Part shown: in pieces, positions 36,525 to 46,348 of the stretch | How positions within the stretch are numbered: the first letter of the stretch is position 1 | Layout: each line of letters opens with the position of its first letter | Source of the DNA: Wenzhouxiangella sp. XN201 | GTDB lineage: Bacteria > Pseudomonadota > Gammaproteobacteria > Xanthomonadales > Wenzhouxiangellaceae | NCBI RefSeq assembly: GCF_011008905.1 | Contig: NZ_JAAIVI010000017.1 | Coordinates: 1,116,001-1,180,000, forward strand | Reading direction: 5' to 3' | DNA length: 64,000 bases | The notes under the pieces: model-generated | The model's database searches: none | Told to the model about the DNA's origin: nothing | What the model saw: only the letters and a program-made list of their open reading frames with translations | Position numbers and translations under genes: made by a program

Positions 36525-37085
36525 ATGAAAGCGGGATTCACCTACGCCACCATGCTGACAGCCCTGGTACTGCTGCCCTTGCGGGTGGTTGCTACTGATG
36601 CCTGTGTGCTGGACACGGCGGAGGATACGGTTACTCTGCCCGACGGAGTATTGCTCGCATATCGTGCGCCCGAAACGGCGCGCGTCCCGGGCGCAATCGA
36701 TATCGAATGCAGGGGCCAGCAGGTCGAGCGTATCAGCGTCGTCCTTCCGGCAGGGTCCGGCCGTGAGCTGGTTTTGCTTGTGGGAAGTCTCTCTGGCGTG
36801 GAGATCAAGCCCGGTCTCGACGAGAGCGAGGACTGGGCGAATGTTGTTGTAGAAGCCAGTCGCGACGGTACTGCCGGTCGAGTGTTGATCAGCTTCCGCG
36901 CTCCGGGTGATGCCGAGGAAGGCACGGTTCTGGCTGGAGACCTGCAACTGTATGTTCCTGCCACGCGGGAAGATCGGGGGCCGACGTCCATTCCGTTGCA
37001 GCTGACTGTTCGCGGTGAAGCGCCCCTGTTTCGTGACCAATTCGATGTCGACCCGGTGATCGGGCAATTCAGTCAGGTGATGTAA
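36525..37085 (+). CDS. Secreted protein of unknown function with LFRDQF tail
   Basis: Not recognised. The 186 residues have the signal peptide MKAGFTYATMLTALVLLPLR and a beta-rich body with two cysteines, ending with LFRDQFDVDPVIGQF. The tail resembles the LF-x-D-x-F(E) endings of many secreted proteins in related bacteria and that of the protein at 55324-55602. An upstream in-frame ATG (36483) would place the signal peptide unusually deep, so 36525 is preferred. It is divergent from the sigma-factor gene. Confidence 0.65.
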   Translation: MKAGFTYATMLTALVLLPLRVVATDACVLDTAEDTVTLPDGVLLAYRAPETARVPGAIDIECRGQQVERISVVLPAGSGRELVLLVGSLSGVEIKPGLDESEDWANVVVEASRDGTAGRVLISFRAPGDAEEGTVLAGDLQLYVPATREDRGPTSIPLQLTVRGEAPLFRDQFDVDPVIGQFSQVM

Positions 37086-37124
37086 TCCTTCGATAGCGAC
37101 GGGTGGGGCCAGAAACACAGCGGT

Positions 37125-39563
37125 TCAGGGAAGGCGGACTATTCCGGTTCGATCGATCATCGTCTGGATCTCATTGAATGTCCGTGGCGCGGAGAAGAGA
37201 TAGCCCTGACCTAGCCGGCATCCCATTTCCAGTAACGCGCCGGCGTCATCCTCAAGCTCTATGCCCTCGGCAACAACCTGCACATCGAGACTGCGGCCGA
37301 TATGGATAACGGCTTCGATGATGCTGCGGTCGACCCTGGATTTCCGCAAGCTGGCAATGAATGAGCGGTCGATCTTTATGGCGTCGAACGGCACCATGCG
37401 GAGGCGGTCAAGTGAGGCGTAGCCCGTGCCGAAGTCATCAATTGCGATTGGGTGACCCAGACTGCTGATCTGGTAGAGCGCATCGGGTTGCAGCGTCAGC
37501 AGGCTTTCTGTCACTTCAATCTCGATCGATTCGGCGCGGATATTCGATTGCTCGCAAGCATCACGAATGCTGGAAATCGGATCCCCGAAGCGGAACTCGG
37601 CATCCGAGACATTGATGGCAATTGTGCCGGGGCAGCGATCACCCAGCGCTAACTGCAGGTGGGCAAAGTCCCGGCAGGCGCGTTGCGCGACCCATTCTCC
37701 GATCCGGGCGATGGCACCCGTTTCCTCGCCCAGAGCGATGAACTGGTCGGGAGAGAGCAGGCCCTCGATAGGATGCAACCACCTGACAAGCGCTTCGAGC
37801 GACACGATCTTCCGACTTTCGAGATCGACAATGGGCTGGTAGTGGAGTTGCAACTGGTCGCGCTCGGCTGCATACCAAAGGTCGTTTTCGAAATGCAGGT
37901 GCTCCTGCTGAAACGAATCCTCTTCAGAATCGTATACATGCAAGTGTGAACTGCCCTTGCCCTTGGCGATATACATTGCGATGTCAGCATGTCTGAGCAA
38001 TTCGGACGGGTCTTCCTCGCCCTGGCCTGAAAGCGCAATGCCGATGCTGGCACCGACGCGTGCGCTGACCCCATCGATGCTGAATTCTTTGGTCAGTTCA
38101 TGGATGATTCTATTGGCCGGTACGATTGCTTCGTCCACCGACTTCAAGGGTTCGAGAATGATTCCGAATTCGTCCCCGCCGAATCTTGCGATCGAGTCGC
38201 GGTCACGGACGACGGTCTTCAGGCGGGTCGCCGCCTCCTTCAGTAATGTGTCGCCGGCTGCGTGGCCGAGGCCGTCGTTGACGATCTTGAATCGGTCGAG
38301 ATCGACAAAGAGAACGCCAATGCAGGTGCCGTCGCGGCGGCTACGTTTGAGCGCCATGTCCAGCCGATCCATGAAAAGACGGCGGTTGGGCAGGCCCGTC
38401 AGTGGGTCGTGCAGCGCCTGAAACTGGAGTTCGTGTTCCGCCTGCTTGCGAGCCGTGATATCGACACAGGTGCCGACGTGGCCGACGACTGTGTTTCCCA
38501 CGTGAATGGGTGCCCCGTGAACCAGTGCAATGCGAGATGATCCCCTACGTGGCTTGAGCTCCACCTCGATGGCGGAATTATGGCCCTCGAGGCGGGCCTG
38601 CCGGTTCCTGATGACTTTTTCACGATGGTCTCGGGCAATGAACTGTTCGATTTCGCCACCTTCGATCGGTTCCCAATCTTCGATGCCGAGCAATTCGCGC
38701 ATGGCGGGGTTGAAGTAGAGGATGAAGCCGTCCGGATCGATTTGCCACATGCCGACCTCGGGTTGGTCCACGAGCGCCCGGTAGCGCTGTTCACTTTCCT
38801 TCAGCGCTACTTCCCGGCCTTCACTGATCCGGATCAATCGCCAGGCAAGAATGAACCCACCCGCGATCAGCACAAATGCCGTTGCCGCAATGGCCAGTGC
38901 GAACCACTGGATCATCACGCGGCTGACGCGCCCCATAGCATTGGAAAATTCATCTTCCTGTCGAGTCAATTGCCCATCCAGCGCCCGGATGGCTTCGAGC
39001 TGGTCGAACACAGGCCGGCTTGCCGGGCCGTAACGGCGGACCCGGTCACGAAGTGTCCCGGCTTCACTGCGCAGTTGTGCGATCAATGCATCGGCCTTGC
39101 GCCATGCATCGACGGCCTCTTGAAAAGGTGGCAGGGATTGCCCCAGCAAGAACAAACGCACGAGCAGCTCGATGTCTTCCGGTTGATTGCGCCCGTCGAG
39201 AAATCCCTGGCGAGCTTCCTCGAGGTCCGGATCGTCTTGCGACAGGGCCAGGCGTGCGCGGCGGTCGCCTTCGTTGACGGCAAGCGCTCGATTGAACGCG
39301 AGATACTGTTCCTCGTCGCCCGTGGTTGCGTAGTCGAACAGAGCAATAACGGATTGCTTCTGCGCCTTGGTCCACTGGCTTTCACCATTCACGTAGGCGC
39401 GCGCGCCGGAAAGCCCCTGGAAGGCAAAGAGGCTGAAAGTCACAAGCAGCACGATCGCGAGGGAGAATGTCGCTGACAACAGGATAAAGCGACGCCGGAG
39501 GTGACCGGCCCAGTGAGCTGCCCCGGTCTCGGGCGGTGTTGCCTGACGTGTTTCCTCACTCAA
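37125..39563 (-). CDS. Membrane PAS-GGDEF-EAL c-di-GMP signalling protein
   Basis: 812 residues. Two membrane helices (about 25-49 and 216-240) enclose a ~165-residue helical periplasmic sensor region. After that come PAS (about 258-380; VGMWQIDPDGFILYFNPAM), GGDEF (about 385-550) and EAL (about 565-805). The diguanylate-cyclase signature GGDEF (462-466) is intact, and an RxxD product-inhibition site (RDRD) sits five residues before it. The phosphodiesterase motifs are intact too: EALVRW, INVSD, EVTES, DDFGTGY, KIDRSF, VVAEGIE and QGYLFSAP. Which activity dominates cannot be told. It stands alone. Confidence 0.94.
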   Translation of the reverse strand: MSEETRQATPPETGAAHWAGHLRRRFILLSATFSLAIVLLVTFSLFAFQGLSGARAYVNGESQWTKAQKQSVIALFDYATTGDEEQYLAFNRALAVNEGDRRARLALSQDDPDLEEARQGFLDGRNQPEDIELLVRLFLLGQSLPPFQEAVDAWRKADALIAQLRSEAGTLRDRVRRYGPASRPVFDQLEAIRALDGQLTRQEDEFSNAMGRVSRVMIQWFALAIAATAFVLIAGGFILAWRLIRISEGREVALKESEQRYRALVDQPEVGMWQIDPDGFILYFNPAMRELLGIEDWEPIEGGEIEQFIARDHREKVIRNRQARLEGHNSAIEVELKPRRGSSRIALVHGAPIHVGNTVVGHVGTCVDITARKQAEHELQFQALHDPLTGLPNRRLFMDRLDMALKRSRRDGTCIGVLFVDLDRFKIVNDGLGHAAGDTLLKEAATRLKTVVRDRDSIARFGGDEFGIILEPLKSVDEAIVPANRIIHELTKEFSIDGVSARVGASIGIALSGQGEEDPSELLRHADIAMYIAKGKGSSHLHVYDSEEDSFQQEHLHFENDLWYAAERDQLQLHYQPIVDLESRKIVSLEALVRWLHPIEGLLSPDQFIALGEETGAIARIGEWVAQRACRDFAHLQLALGDRCPGTIAINVSDAEFRFGDPISSIRDACEQSNIRAESIEIEVTESLLTLQPDALYQISSLGHPIAIDDFGTGYASLDRLRMVPFDAIKIDRSFIASLRKSRVDRSIIEAVIHIGRSLDVQVVAEGIELEDDAGALLEMGCRLGQGYLFSAPRTFNEIQTMIDRTGIVRLP

Positions 39564-39606
39564 GGCTGGATAGTCCCCGCCATTTGTCCGAGCTAGTAGT
39601 GGCGTT

Positions 39607-39620
39607 CGTCAATGTTGACG
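39607..39620. promoter_or_regulatory. Short perfect palindrome upstream of the GGDEF-EAL gene
   Basis: CGTCAATGTTGACG (CGTCAA / TTGACG with a 2-base centre) lies in the 85-base gap before the GGDEF-EAL gene, 44 bases from its ATG. On both strands it contains TTGACG, a good -35 hexamer, so it could be an operator over a promoter. Confidence 0.4.
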
Positions 39621-39648
39621 TTCTCCCGGCCTTTCGCTCGAGCTTAAC

Positions 39649-40872
39649 TTATCGGAGGACTTGTAGCCAACGGCCGGACTTGAGCGTGCGCAGGCACGCG
39701 TTGGGGCGAAAGTGGTAGAGCCAGTGATTGATGTCGGGGGCATCGATGATGGCCAGGTCGGCGCGGTAGCCGGGCATGAGGCTACCGTGTGAGGTCTCCA
39801 GGCCAATGGCTCGGGCGGCATGTGTGGTCACGCCGCGCAGTACCTCGGCCGGGCTCATGCGCTGATGCACGGCCGCCAGGGTCATGGCCAGGTGCAGGTG
39901 GTAGCTGGGTGCTGATCCCGGGTTGAAGTCGGTTGCCACGGCGACCCGGACGCCGGCTTCGATCCACTGGCGCGCCGGCAAGTAAGGCTCACGCAGATAA
40001 AGCGAGGCGATCGGAAGACTGACGGCCACCGTTCCAGCCCTGGCCATGGCCCGAATATCCTCGTCCGAGGCATATTCCAGGTGTTCGGCTGATACTGCCC
40101 CCAGGTCGGCCGCCAGGCCGGCGCCGCCGCCGGATGACAGCTGGTCGGCGTGGATTTTCAGGCCGAGTCCGTGATCCCTTGCGGTTTCGAGGATGCGACG
40201 CCCTTCGGCCAGTGTGAAGGCATTGCTCTCGATGAAGACATCGCAGAAGCGAGCCAACTTGCGCTCGGCGATTTCTGGGATCAGCTTGTCGCAAAGCAGC
40301 TGGAGGTAATCATCCCGGCGATCCCGGTACTCGGTTGGCACCAGGTGCGCACCGAGAAAGGTCGGAACGATCTCCAGTGGCTGTTCGGATTGCAGCTGCA
40401 GATAGACTTCCAGCTGCTTGATTTCGTTATCCCGGTCGAGCCCGTAACCTGATTTGGCCTCGACCGTCGTCACGCCGAGCCGGGCCATATCGGCCAGGGC
40501 TTCGCTGGCTTTCAATCGGAGCGCCTCACGGTCGGCCTGGCGAGTGGCGCGCACGGTCGAATTGATTCCACCGCCGGCAGCCTGGATCTCCTGGTAGGTC
40601 TTACCTTCAAGACGCGCGGCAAATTCATCGCCGCGCCAGCCGCCGAAACACAGATGGGTGTGACAGTCGATCAGTCCGGGGACGACGCAACGTCCGTCAG
40701 CGTCGAATGTTTCTGCCTGTGAAAATTCAGCCGGCAACTCGGCGGTCGGCCCGGCGTAGCGAATGGTGTCGTCCTCCCAGGCGACTGTAGCGTCGCTGAC
40801 AGCGTCGACCTCGTCGTGCGCAGCATCGGGTGGTACGCGGTACAGCGTCGAGATGTTGGTGAGTAGCTTCAT
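39649..40872 (-). CDS. hutI: Imidazolonepropionase
   Basis: Third enzyme of histidine breakdown; hydrolyses 4-imidazolone-5-propanoate to N-formimino-L-glutamate. The 407 residues belong to the amidohydrolase superfamily, with the metal motif DCHTHLCFGGWR, EAKSGYGLD, KIHADQLSSGGG (metal His) and ATDFNPGSAPSYHL (metal Asp). It is last in hutU-hutH-hutI and separated from hutH by the 165-bp inverted-repeat element. The fourth step (HutG or HutF/HutG) is not in the window. Confidence 0.95.
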   Translation of the reverse strand: MKLLTNISTLYRVPPDAAHDEVDAVSDATVAWEDDTIRYAGPTAELPAEFSQAETFDADGRCVVPGLIDCHTHLCFGGWRGDEFAARLEGKTYQEIQAAGGGINSTVRATRQADREALRLKASEALADMARLGVTTVEAKSGYGLDRDNEIKQLEVYLQLQSEQPLEIVPTFLGAHLVPTEYRDRRDDYLQLLCDKLIPEIAERKLARFCDVFIESNAFTLAEGRRILETARDHGLGLKIHADQLSSGGGAGLAADLGAVSAEHLEYASDEDIRAMARAGTVAVSLPIASLYLREPYLPARQWIEAGVRVAVATDFNPGSAPSYHLHLAMTLAAVHQRMSPAEVLRGVTTHAARAIGLETSHGSLMPGYRADLAIIDAPDINHWLYHFRPNACLRTLKSGRWLQVLR

Positions 40873-40880
40873 GAAAATCT

Positions 40881-41045
40881 ATTGTCCACAGATGAACACA
40901 GATGAGCACAGATAAAAACAGCAAGAAACATTAATTCCTGAAACAGGTCTAGTAGCAACGCCATCGTCGACTGACCCCACACACCCAAGCGTAAGCTTTG
41001 ATCTTCTTTTTCATCTGTGTTTATCTGTGTTCATCTGTGGACAAT
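40881..41045. mobile_element. 165-bp inverted-repeat (MITE-like) element between hutH and hutI
   Basis: The left arm (40881-40918) and the reverse complement of the right arm (41007-41045) are identical for the first 23 bases (beginning ATTGTCCACAGATG) and near-identical over about 38 bases, with two mismatches and one indel. Each arm is itself built from 10-bp units of the type CACAGATGAA. The 88-base middle has no open frame of note. No target-site duplication is obvious. In RNA the arms would form a ~36-bp stem inside the hut message. A non-autonomous mobile origin is inferred from structure only. Confidence 0.7.
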
Positions 41046-41058
41046 CAAAAAGCTGCGC

Positions 41059-42563
41059 TTATCGAAGCCCACTGACAGCGGACTGAACGGTCTCGACCAG
41101 TTCACCCGATTGCAGCAAGCGGGTGCAGGTATCGATGTCGTGGCCCACTTCGTAGTCTTCCTCGGCATGGTTGACGTGCCGGCGAATGTACTCGTGGGCG
41201 GCGAGGACACCCTTGCCGGGTTTCAACGGTGCCCGGAAGTCGAGCGCCTGGGCCGCCGTCAGGGCCTCCACTGCCAGTACACGTTCGACGTTGTGCAGCA
41301 CGCTCAGGAGTTTCAGCGCGCTGATCGAGCCCATTGAGACGTGGTCTTCCTGGCCCAGGCTGGTCGGAATGGAATCGACGCTGGCCGGATGACAAAGCAC
41401 CTTGTTCTCGCTCACCAGGGCCGCGGCGGTGTATTGCGGGATCATGAAGCCGGAGTTTATGCCCGTGTCGCTCATCAGCAGCTTGGGCAGGCCGTCGTGG
41501 CCCTCGAGCAGCAGATAAGTGCGCCGTTCCGAAATGCTGGCCAGTTCGGCCAGGGCCATGGCGGCGTAGTCAAGCGAGAGCGCCAGCGGCTGGCCGTGGA
41601 AGTTGCCGGCCGAAATGATGTCACCGTCACTGAAAACCAGGGGGTTGTCGGTAACCGAGTTGAGCTCGCGCTCGACCACTTCGATGGCGTGGCCGAGTGC
41701 ATCGCGGCTGGCACCGTGCACCTGCGGAATGCAGCGCAGGCAGTAGGGATCCTGAACCTTGCCGCAGTGGCGGTGCGATTCAAGAATCTCGGACTCGAGC
41801 AGGAGGTCGCGAACATTGGCCGCCACCGTGATCTGGCCGGGATGCGGCCGTATCCGATGCACACGTTCGTCAAAGGGGCGGGCTGAACCCTGCAGGGCCT
41901 CCAGGCTCATGCTGCCGAGAATGTCGGCAGCGCTCATCAGGTGGATCGCCCGGTTGAGTACGAAAGCGCCGTAGGCCGACATCAACTGCGTGCCGTTGAT
42001 CAGGCCGATGCCGTCCTTGGCGCCGGGTTCTACCGGTTCGATGCCGTGCCGGGCCAGGGTTTCGGTAGCCGGTTCGGAGCCGCTCCGGTCGGCGTTCCAG
42101 CAACGGCCCAGGCCGATCAGGGGCAGGCTCATGTGGGCCAGGGGGGCCAGGTCGCCCGATGCCCCGACGCTGCCGCGGCTGGGAATGAAGGGCAGGATGT
42201 CGAGATCGCAGAACTTCAGGAGTTGCCGGAAGATCGGCAGTGAAACGCCTGAATTACCGAGCCCCAGGGCATGGATCTTTAGCGCCATCATCAAGCGGGT
42301 AATCCGGGGCGGCACTGGATCGCCCGTGCCACAGGCATGTGACAGCAGCAGGTTGCGCTGCAGTTTACCCAACTGATCGTCATCGATTCGTTTGCTTGCG
42401 AGGGCACCGAAGCCGGTGTTGACGCCGTAGATGGCGTCACTGCCCTCGAGTGCACGCTCGACCACCTGGCGCGAGCGTTGCACGGTGCCGTCGTCAGAGC
42501 GCATGGCATCCAGGCTCCGATCCAGGTCGGCGTAAAGGTTTTCTATGCTAATTGTCTGGTTCA

Positions 42564-42564
<1 letters not shown>
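41059..42564 (-). CDS. hutH: Histidine ammonia-lyase
   Basis: Converts L-histidine to trans-urocanate plus ammonia. The 501 residues have the self-forming MIO cofactor triad Ala135-Ser136-Gly137 in GSVGASGDLAPL, YGVNTGFGALA with the catalytic Tyr near residue 46, and the NFHGQPLALSLDYAAMA and QEDHVSMGSISALK segments. It overlaps hutU by one base and precedes the inverted-repeat element. Confidence 0.96.
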
Positions 42565-44246
<1,682 letters not shown>

Positions 44247-44277
44247 CCATCCTGTTGTGGTGTACAGCTCGGGCAGA

Positions 44278-44328
44278 GTATAGCAATGGCCCGGCGCGCC
44301 GACCGGGCGCTGTTCCCCTTTGTATACT
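44278..44328. promoter_or_regulatory. Candidate divergent promoter region for hutUHI and the lipase
   Basis: A TATACT -10 facing hutU lies at 44283-44278 (minus strand) and another TATACT facing the lipase at 44323-44328. Between them is an imperfect GC inverted repeat (GCCCGG ... CCGGGC). No convincing -35 or HutC half-site pair was found. Confidence 0.35.
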
Positions 44329-44383
44329 GGGCGCTTCTGAAGCCGCGCGATGCGTGTCGGCTGTCTGAATTCGGGAGTCGATC

Positions 44384-45733
44384 ATGAGGCGATTCGCAAT
44401 GCTGCGAGGAGGAACAGCGACTGGCTGGTGCTGGCTGGCGCTGGCTGCGGTTGTGCTGGTTCCCGGATGCGCACTGCGCGACCTGCACGATCAGGTCCAG
44501 ATGATGGAACAGACCTGTATCGTCCTGGGCAGTGTGCAGGCGCCCGACGCAAGGGGCGAACGGGTGGTGGCAGCGCTGCAGGCGCGGCCGGAGTCGACGG
44601 CCGAGCCGCCGATCCCCGTCGATTTCACATTCGCCGATGACTCAGGTAACTATAGTTTCGCACTCGCCCCCGGCGACTATCTTCTGCTCGCTTTCCTCGA
44701 CGACAACGGCAACATGACGCTCGACGATTCCGAGCCGGCGGCTCAGGTTCAGGGGGGCGATCCGATTCACTGCAAACCGGGGGGGCGGCAGACTGCCGAA
44801 AATGTCGAACTGGTGGCGTCGGATCGCCTGAGCTCGGACCGGAACCTGTCGGTCGTGCGTGATCGGAGTGTCGTCGAAGCCGCCCTGGAAACCGCCGTCA
44901 GCATCGGGCAGTTGACCGCCTTCGGCGAGGTCGTTCCGCTCGACGATGAGCGCTTTGACCTGGTCATCGCACGCGACAGTCTGTGGCGCCCGATGGATTT
45001 CGTGCGTGCCGGTTACAGCGGCGTCTACCTCGACGAAGCGCTGGATCCGGATCGTGTGCCGGTGCTGTTCATCCACGGCATCAACGGATCGCCGCGGGTG
45101 CTCTCGCCCCTGATCGAGCGACTCGATACCTCGACCTTCCAGCCGATGTATTACTACTACGCTTCGGGACTGGCGATCGGCCAGGTCGCGTCCCACTTGT
45201 ACCGGATCATGCAGGAACTGGAGGTGCGCAGCGGGATCGATCATTACCACGTCGTGGCGCACAGCATGGGTGGTCTGGTCGCGCGGTCGTGGCTGCTGGA
45301 GCGCGCGCGGCGCGGCGAGTCTGCTTCGATCGGTGGGCTGATCACCCTGTCCGCGCCCTGGGGAGGCTACGACTCGGCCCGGCAGGGGGTCAAGTACTCC
45401 CCGGTGATCGCGCCGGTCTGGCGTGACCTGGCCACCGGCAGCGATTTCCTCGCTGGTCTGTTCGACAGCCCGACTACGAGTGATATCGAGGACGCCGAAT
45501 TGCCGGGCCATCACCTGCTGTTCAGTTACCGGCTCGATGGCTGGATGACGGGGACATCGGGAGACGGCGTGGCAACGCTCGAGAGTATGCTGCCGGTGGC
45601 GGTGCAGCGCCAGGCCGAAAGTATCTTCGGCGTCAATGCCGGCCATGTCGACATCCTGGAGTCGGAGGCCGCCCAGGCCCGTTTCGCAAAACTGCTCGAT
45701 GCGCTCGAGGCCCGCCACTCGCCGGCGGACTGA
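44384..45733 (+). CDS. Lipoprotein alpha/beta hydrolase (PGAP1/lipase-like)
   Basis: Predicted outer- or inner-membrane lipoprotein: the N-terminal hydrophobic stretch ends in the lipobox LVPGC. An Ig/transthyretin-like region (about 45-125; FADDSGNYSFALAPGDYLLLAF) precedes the hydrolase domain (about 220-440). The nucleophile is Ser294 in VAHSMGG; candidate partners are an Asp in SGDGVATLES and a His in NAGHVDILES. VPVLFIHGINGSP is the oxyanion-hole strand of the PGAP1/LipA-type group. The 449 residues look complete. The substrate is unknown, probably lipid or ester. Confidence 0.85.
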   Translation: MRRFAMLRGGTATGWCWLALAAVVLVPGCALRDLHDQVQMMEQTCIVLGSVQAPDARGERVVAALQARPESTAEPPIPVDFTFADDSGNYSFALAPGDYLLLAFLDDNGNMTLDDSEPAAQVQGGDPIHCKPGGRQTAENVELVASDRLSSDRNLSVVRDRSVVEAALETAVSIGQLTAFGEVVPLDDERFDLVIARDSLWRPMDFVRAGYSGVYLDEALDPDRVPVLFIHGINGSPRVLSPLIERLDTSTFQPMYYYYASGLAIGQVASHLYRIMQELEVRSGIDHYHVVAHSMGGLVARSWLLERARRGESASIGGLITLSAPWGGYDSARQGVKYSPVIAPVWRDLATGSDFLAGLFDSPTTSDIEDAELPGHHLLFSYRLDGWMTGTSGDGVATLESMLPVAVQRQAESIFGVNAGHVDILESEAAQARFAKLLDALEARHSPAD

Positions 45734-45829
45734 TTCCGGACCAGCGCGCGGACCAGAAAAGCAGAACGCCGGCGCGGAAAACGGGTCATACCCGATTCCA
45801 CAGAGACGACATTGGCTACAATGCAGACC

Positions 45830-46348
45830 ATGAATATGCTGACTCGCGGCCGCGCGCCGTTCGCCTTGATTTTCCTGGCCTGTGCAGGCTTGCTGGCCTA
45901 TGCCTACTTCGTTCAGTTCGTACTCGAGCTGGAGCCTTGCCCCCTGTGCATCCTGCAGCGACTTGGTTTCATGCTGATGGGTGTTTTTGCACTGGCTGGC
46001 GCCATCCACGGTCCGCAAGCCTGGGGTCGCTGGGTCTACGGGGTGCCGATTCTGCTTGGGGCTGGCTGGGGCATCAGCACGGCCGGCCGGCATGTCTGGC
46101 TTCAGAGCCTGCCGGCCGACCAGGTTCCGGATTGCGGACCCGGCATGTATTTCATGCTCGAGTACGATTTTCCCATGATGGAAATCCTGCGCGAGGCCTT
46201 TACCGGCGCGGGTGAGTGCGCGGAGGTCGACTGGCAGTTTGTGGGCCTGTCGATGCCTGCCTGGACGCTGATCTGGTATGTTGGCCTGGCAGTGTTCCTG
46301 TTGTGGGCGCTGCTGGCACGACCCGCTGACAGAGAAGCAAGACCATGA
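45830..46348 (+). CDS. dsbB: Disulfide bond formation protein DsbB
   Basis: Inner-membrane quinone-linked oxidant that recharges DsbA. The 172 residues have four membrane helices, the first periplasmic pair Cys37/Cys40 (EPCPLCILQR) and the second pair Cys102/Cys130 (PDCGPG and GECAEV). Start choice: ATG 45830 or 45821. A TACAAT at 45817-45822 looks like a -10, which would put the transcript start near 45830. It shares ATGA with the following DAHP synthase gene. No dsbA is present in the window. Confidence 0.93.
   Translation: MNMLTRGRAPFALIFLACAGLLAYAYFVQFVLELEPCPLCILQRLGFMLMGVFALAGAIHGPQAWGRWVYGVPILLGAGWGISTAGRHVWLQSLPADQVPDCGPGMYFMLEYDFPMMEILREAFTGAGECAEVDWQFVGLSMPAWTLIWYVGLAVFLLWALLARPADREARP

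Noticed and set aside
44247-44383. HutC operator
   Set aside because: TGTATAC and TGTACA fragments exist, but no paired half-sites with convincing symmetry; kept only as a weak promoter region.
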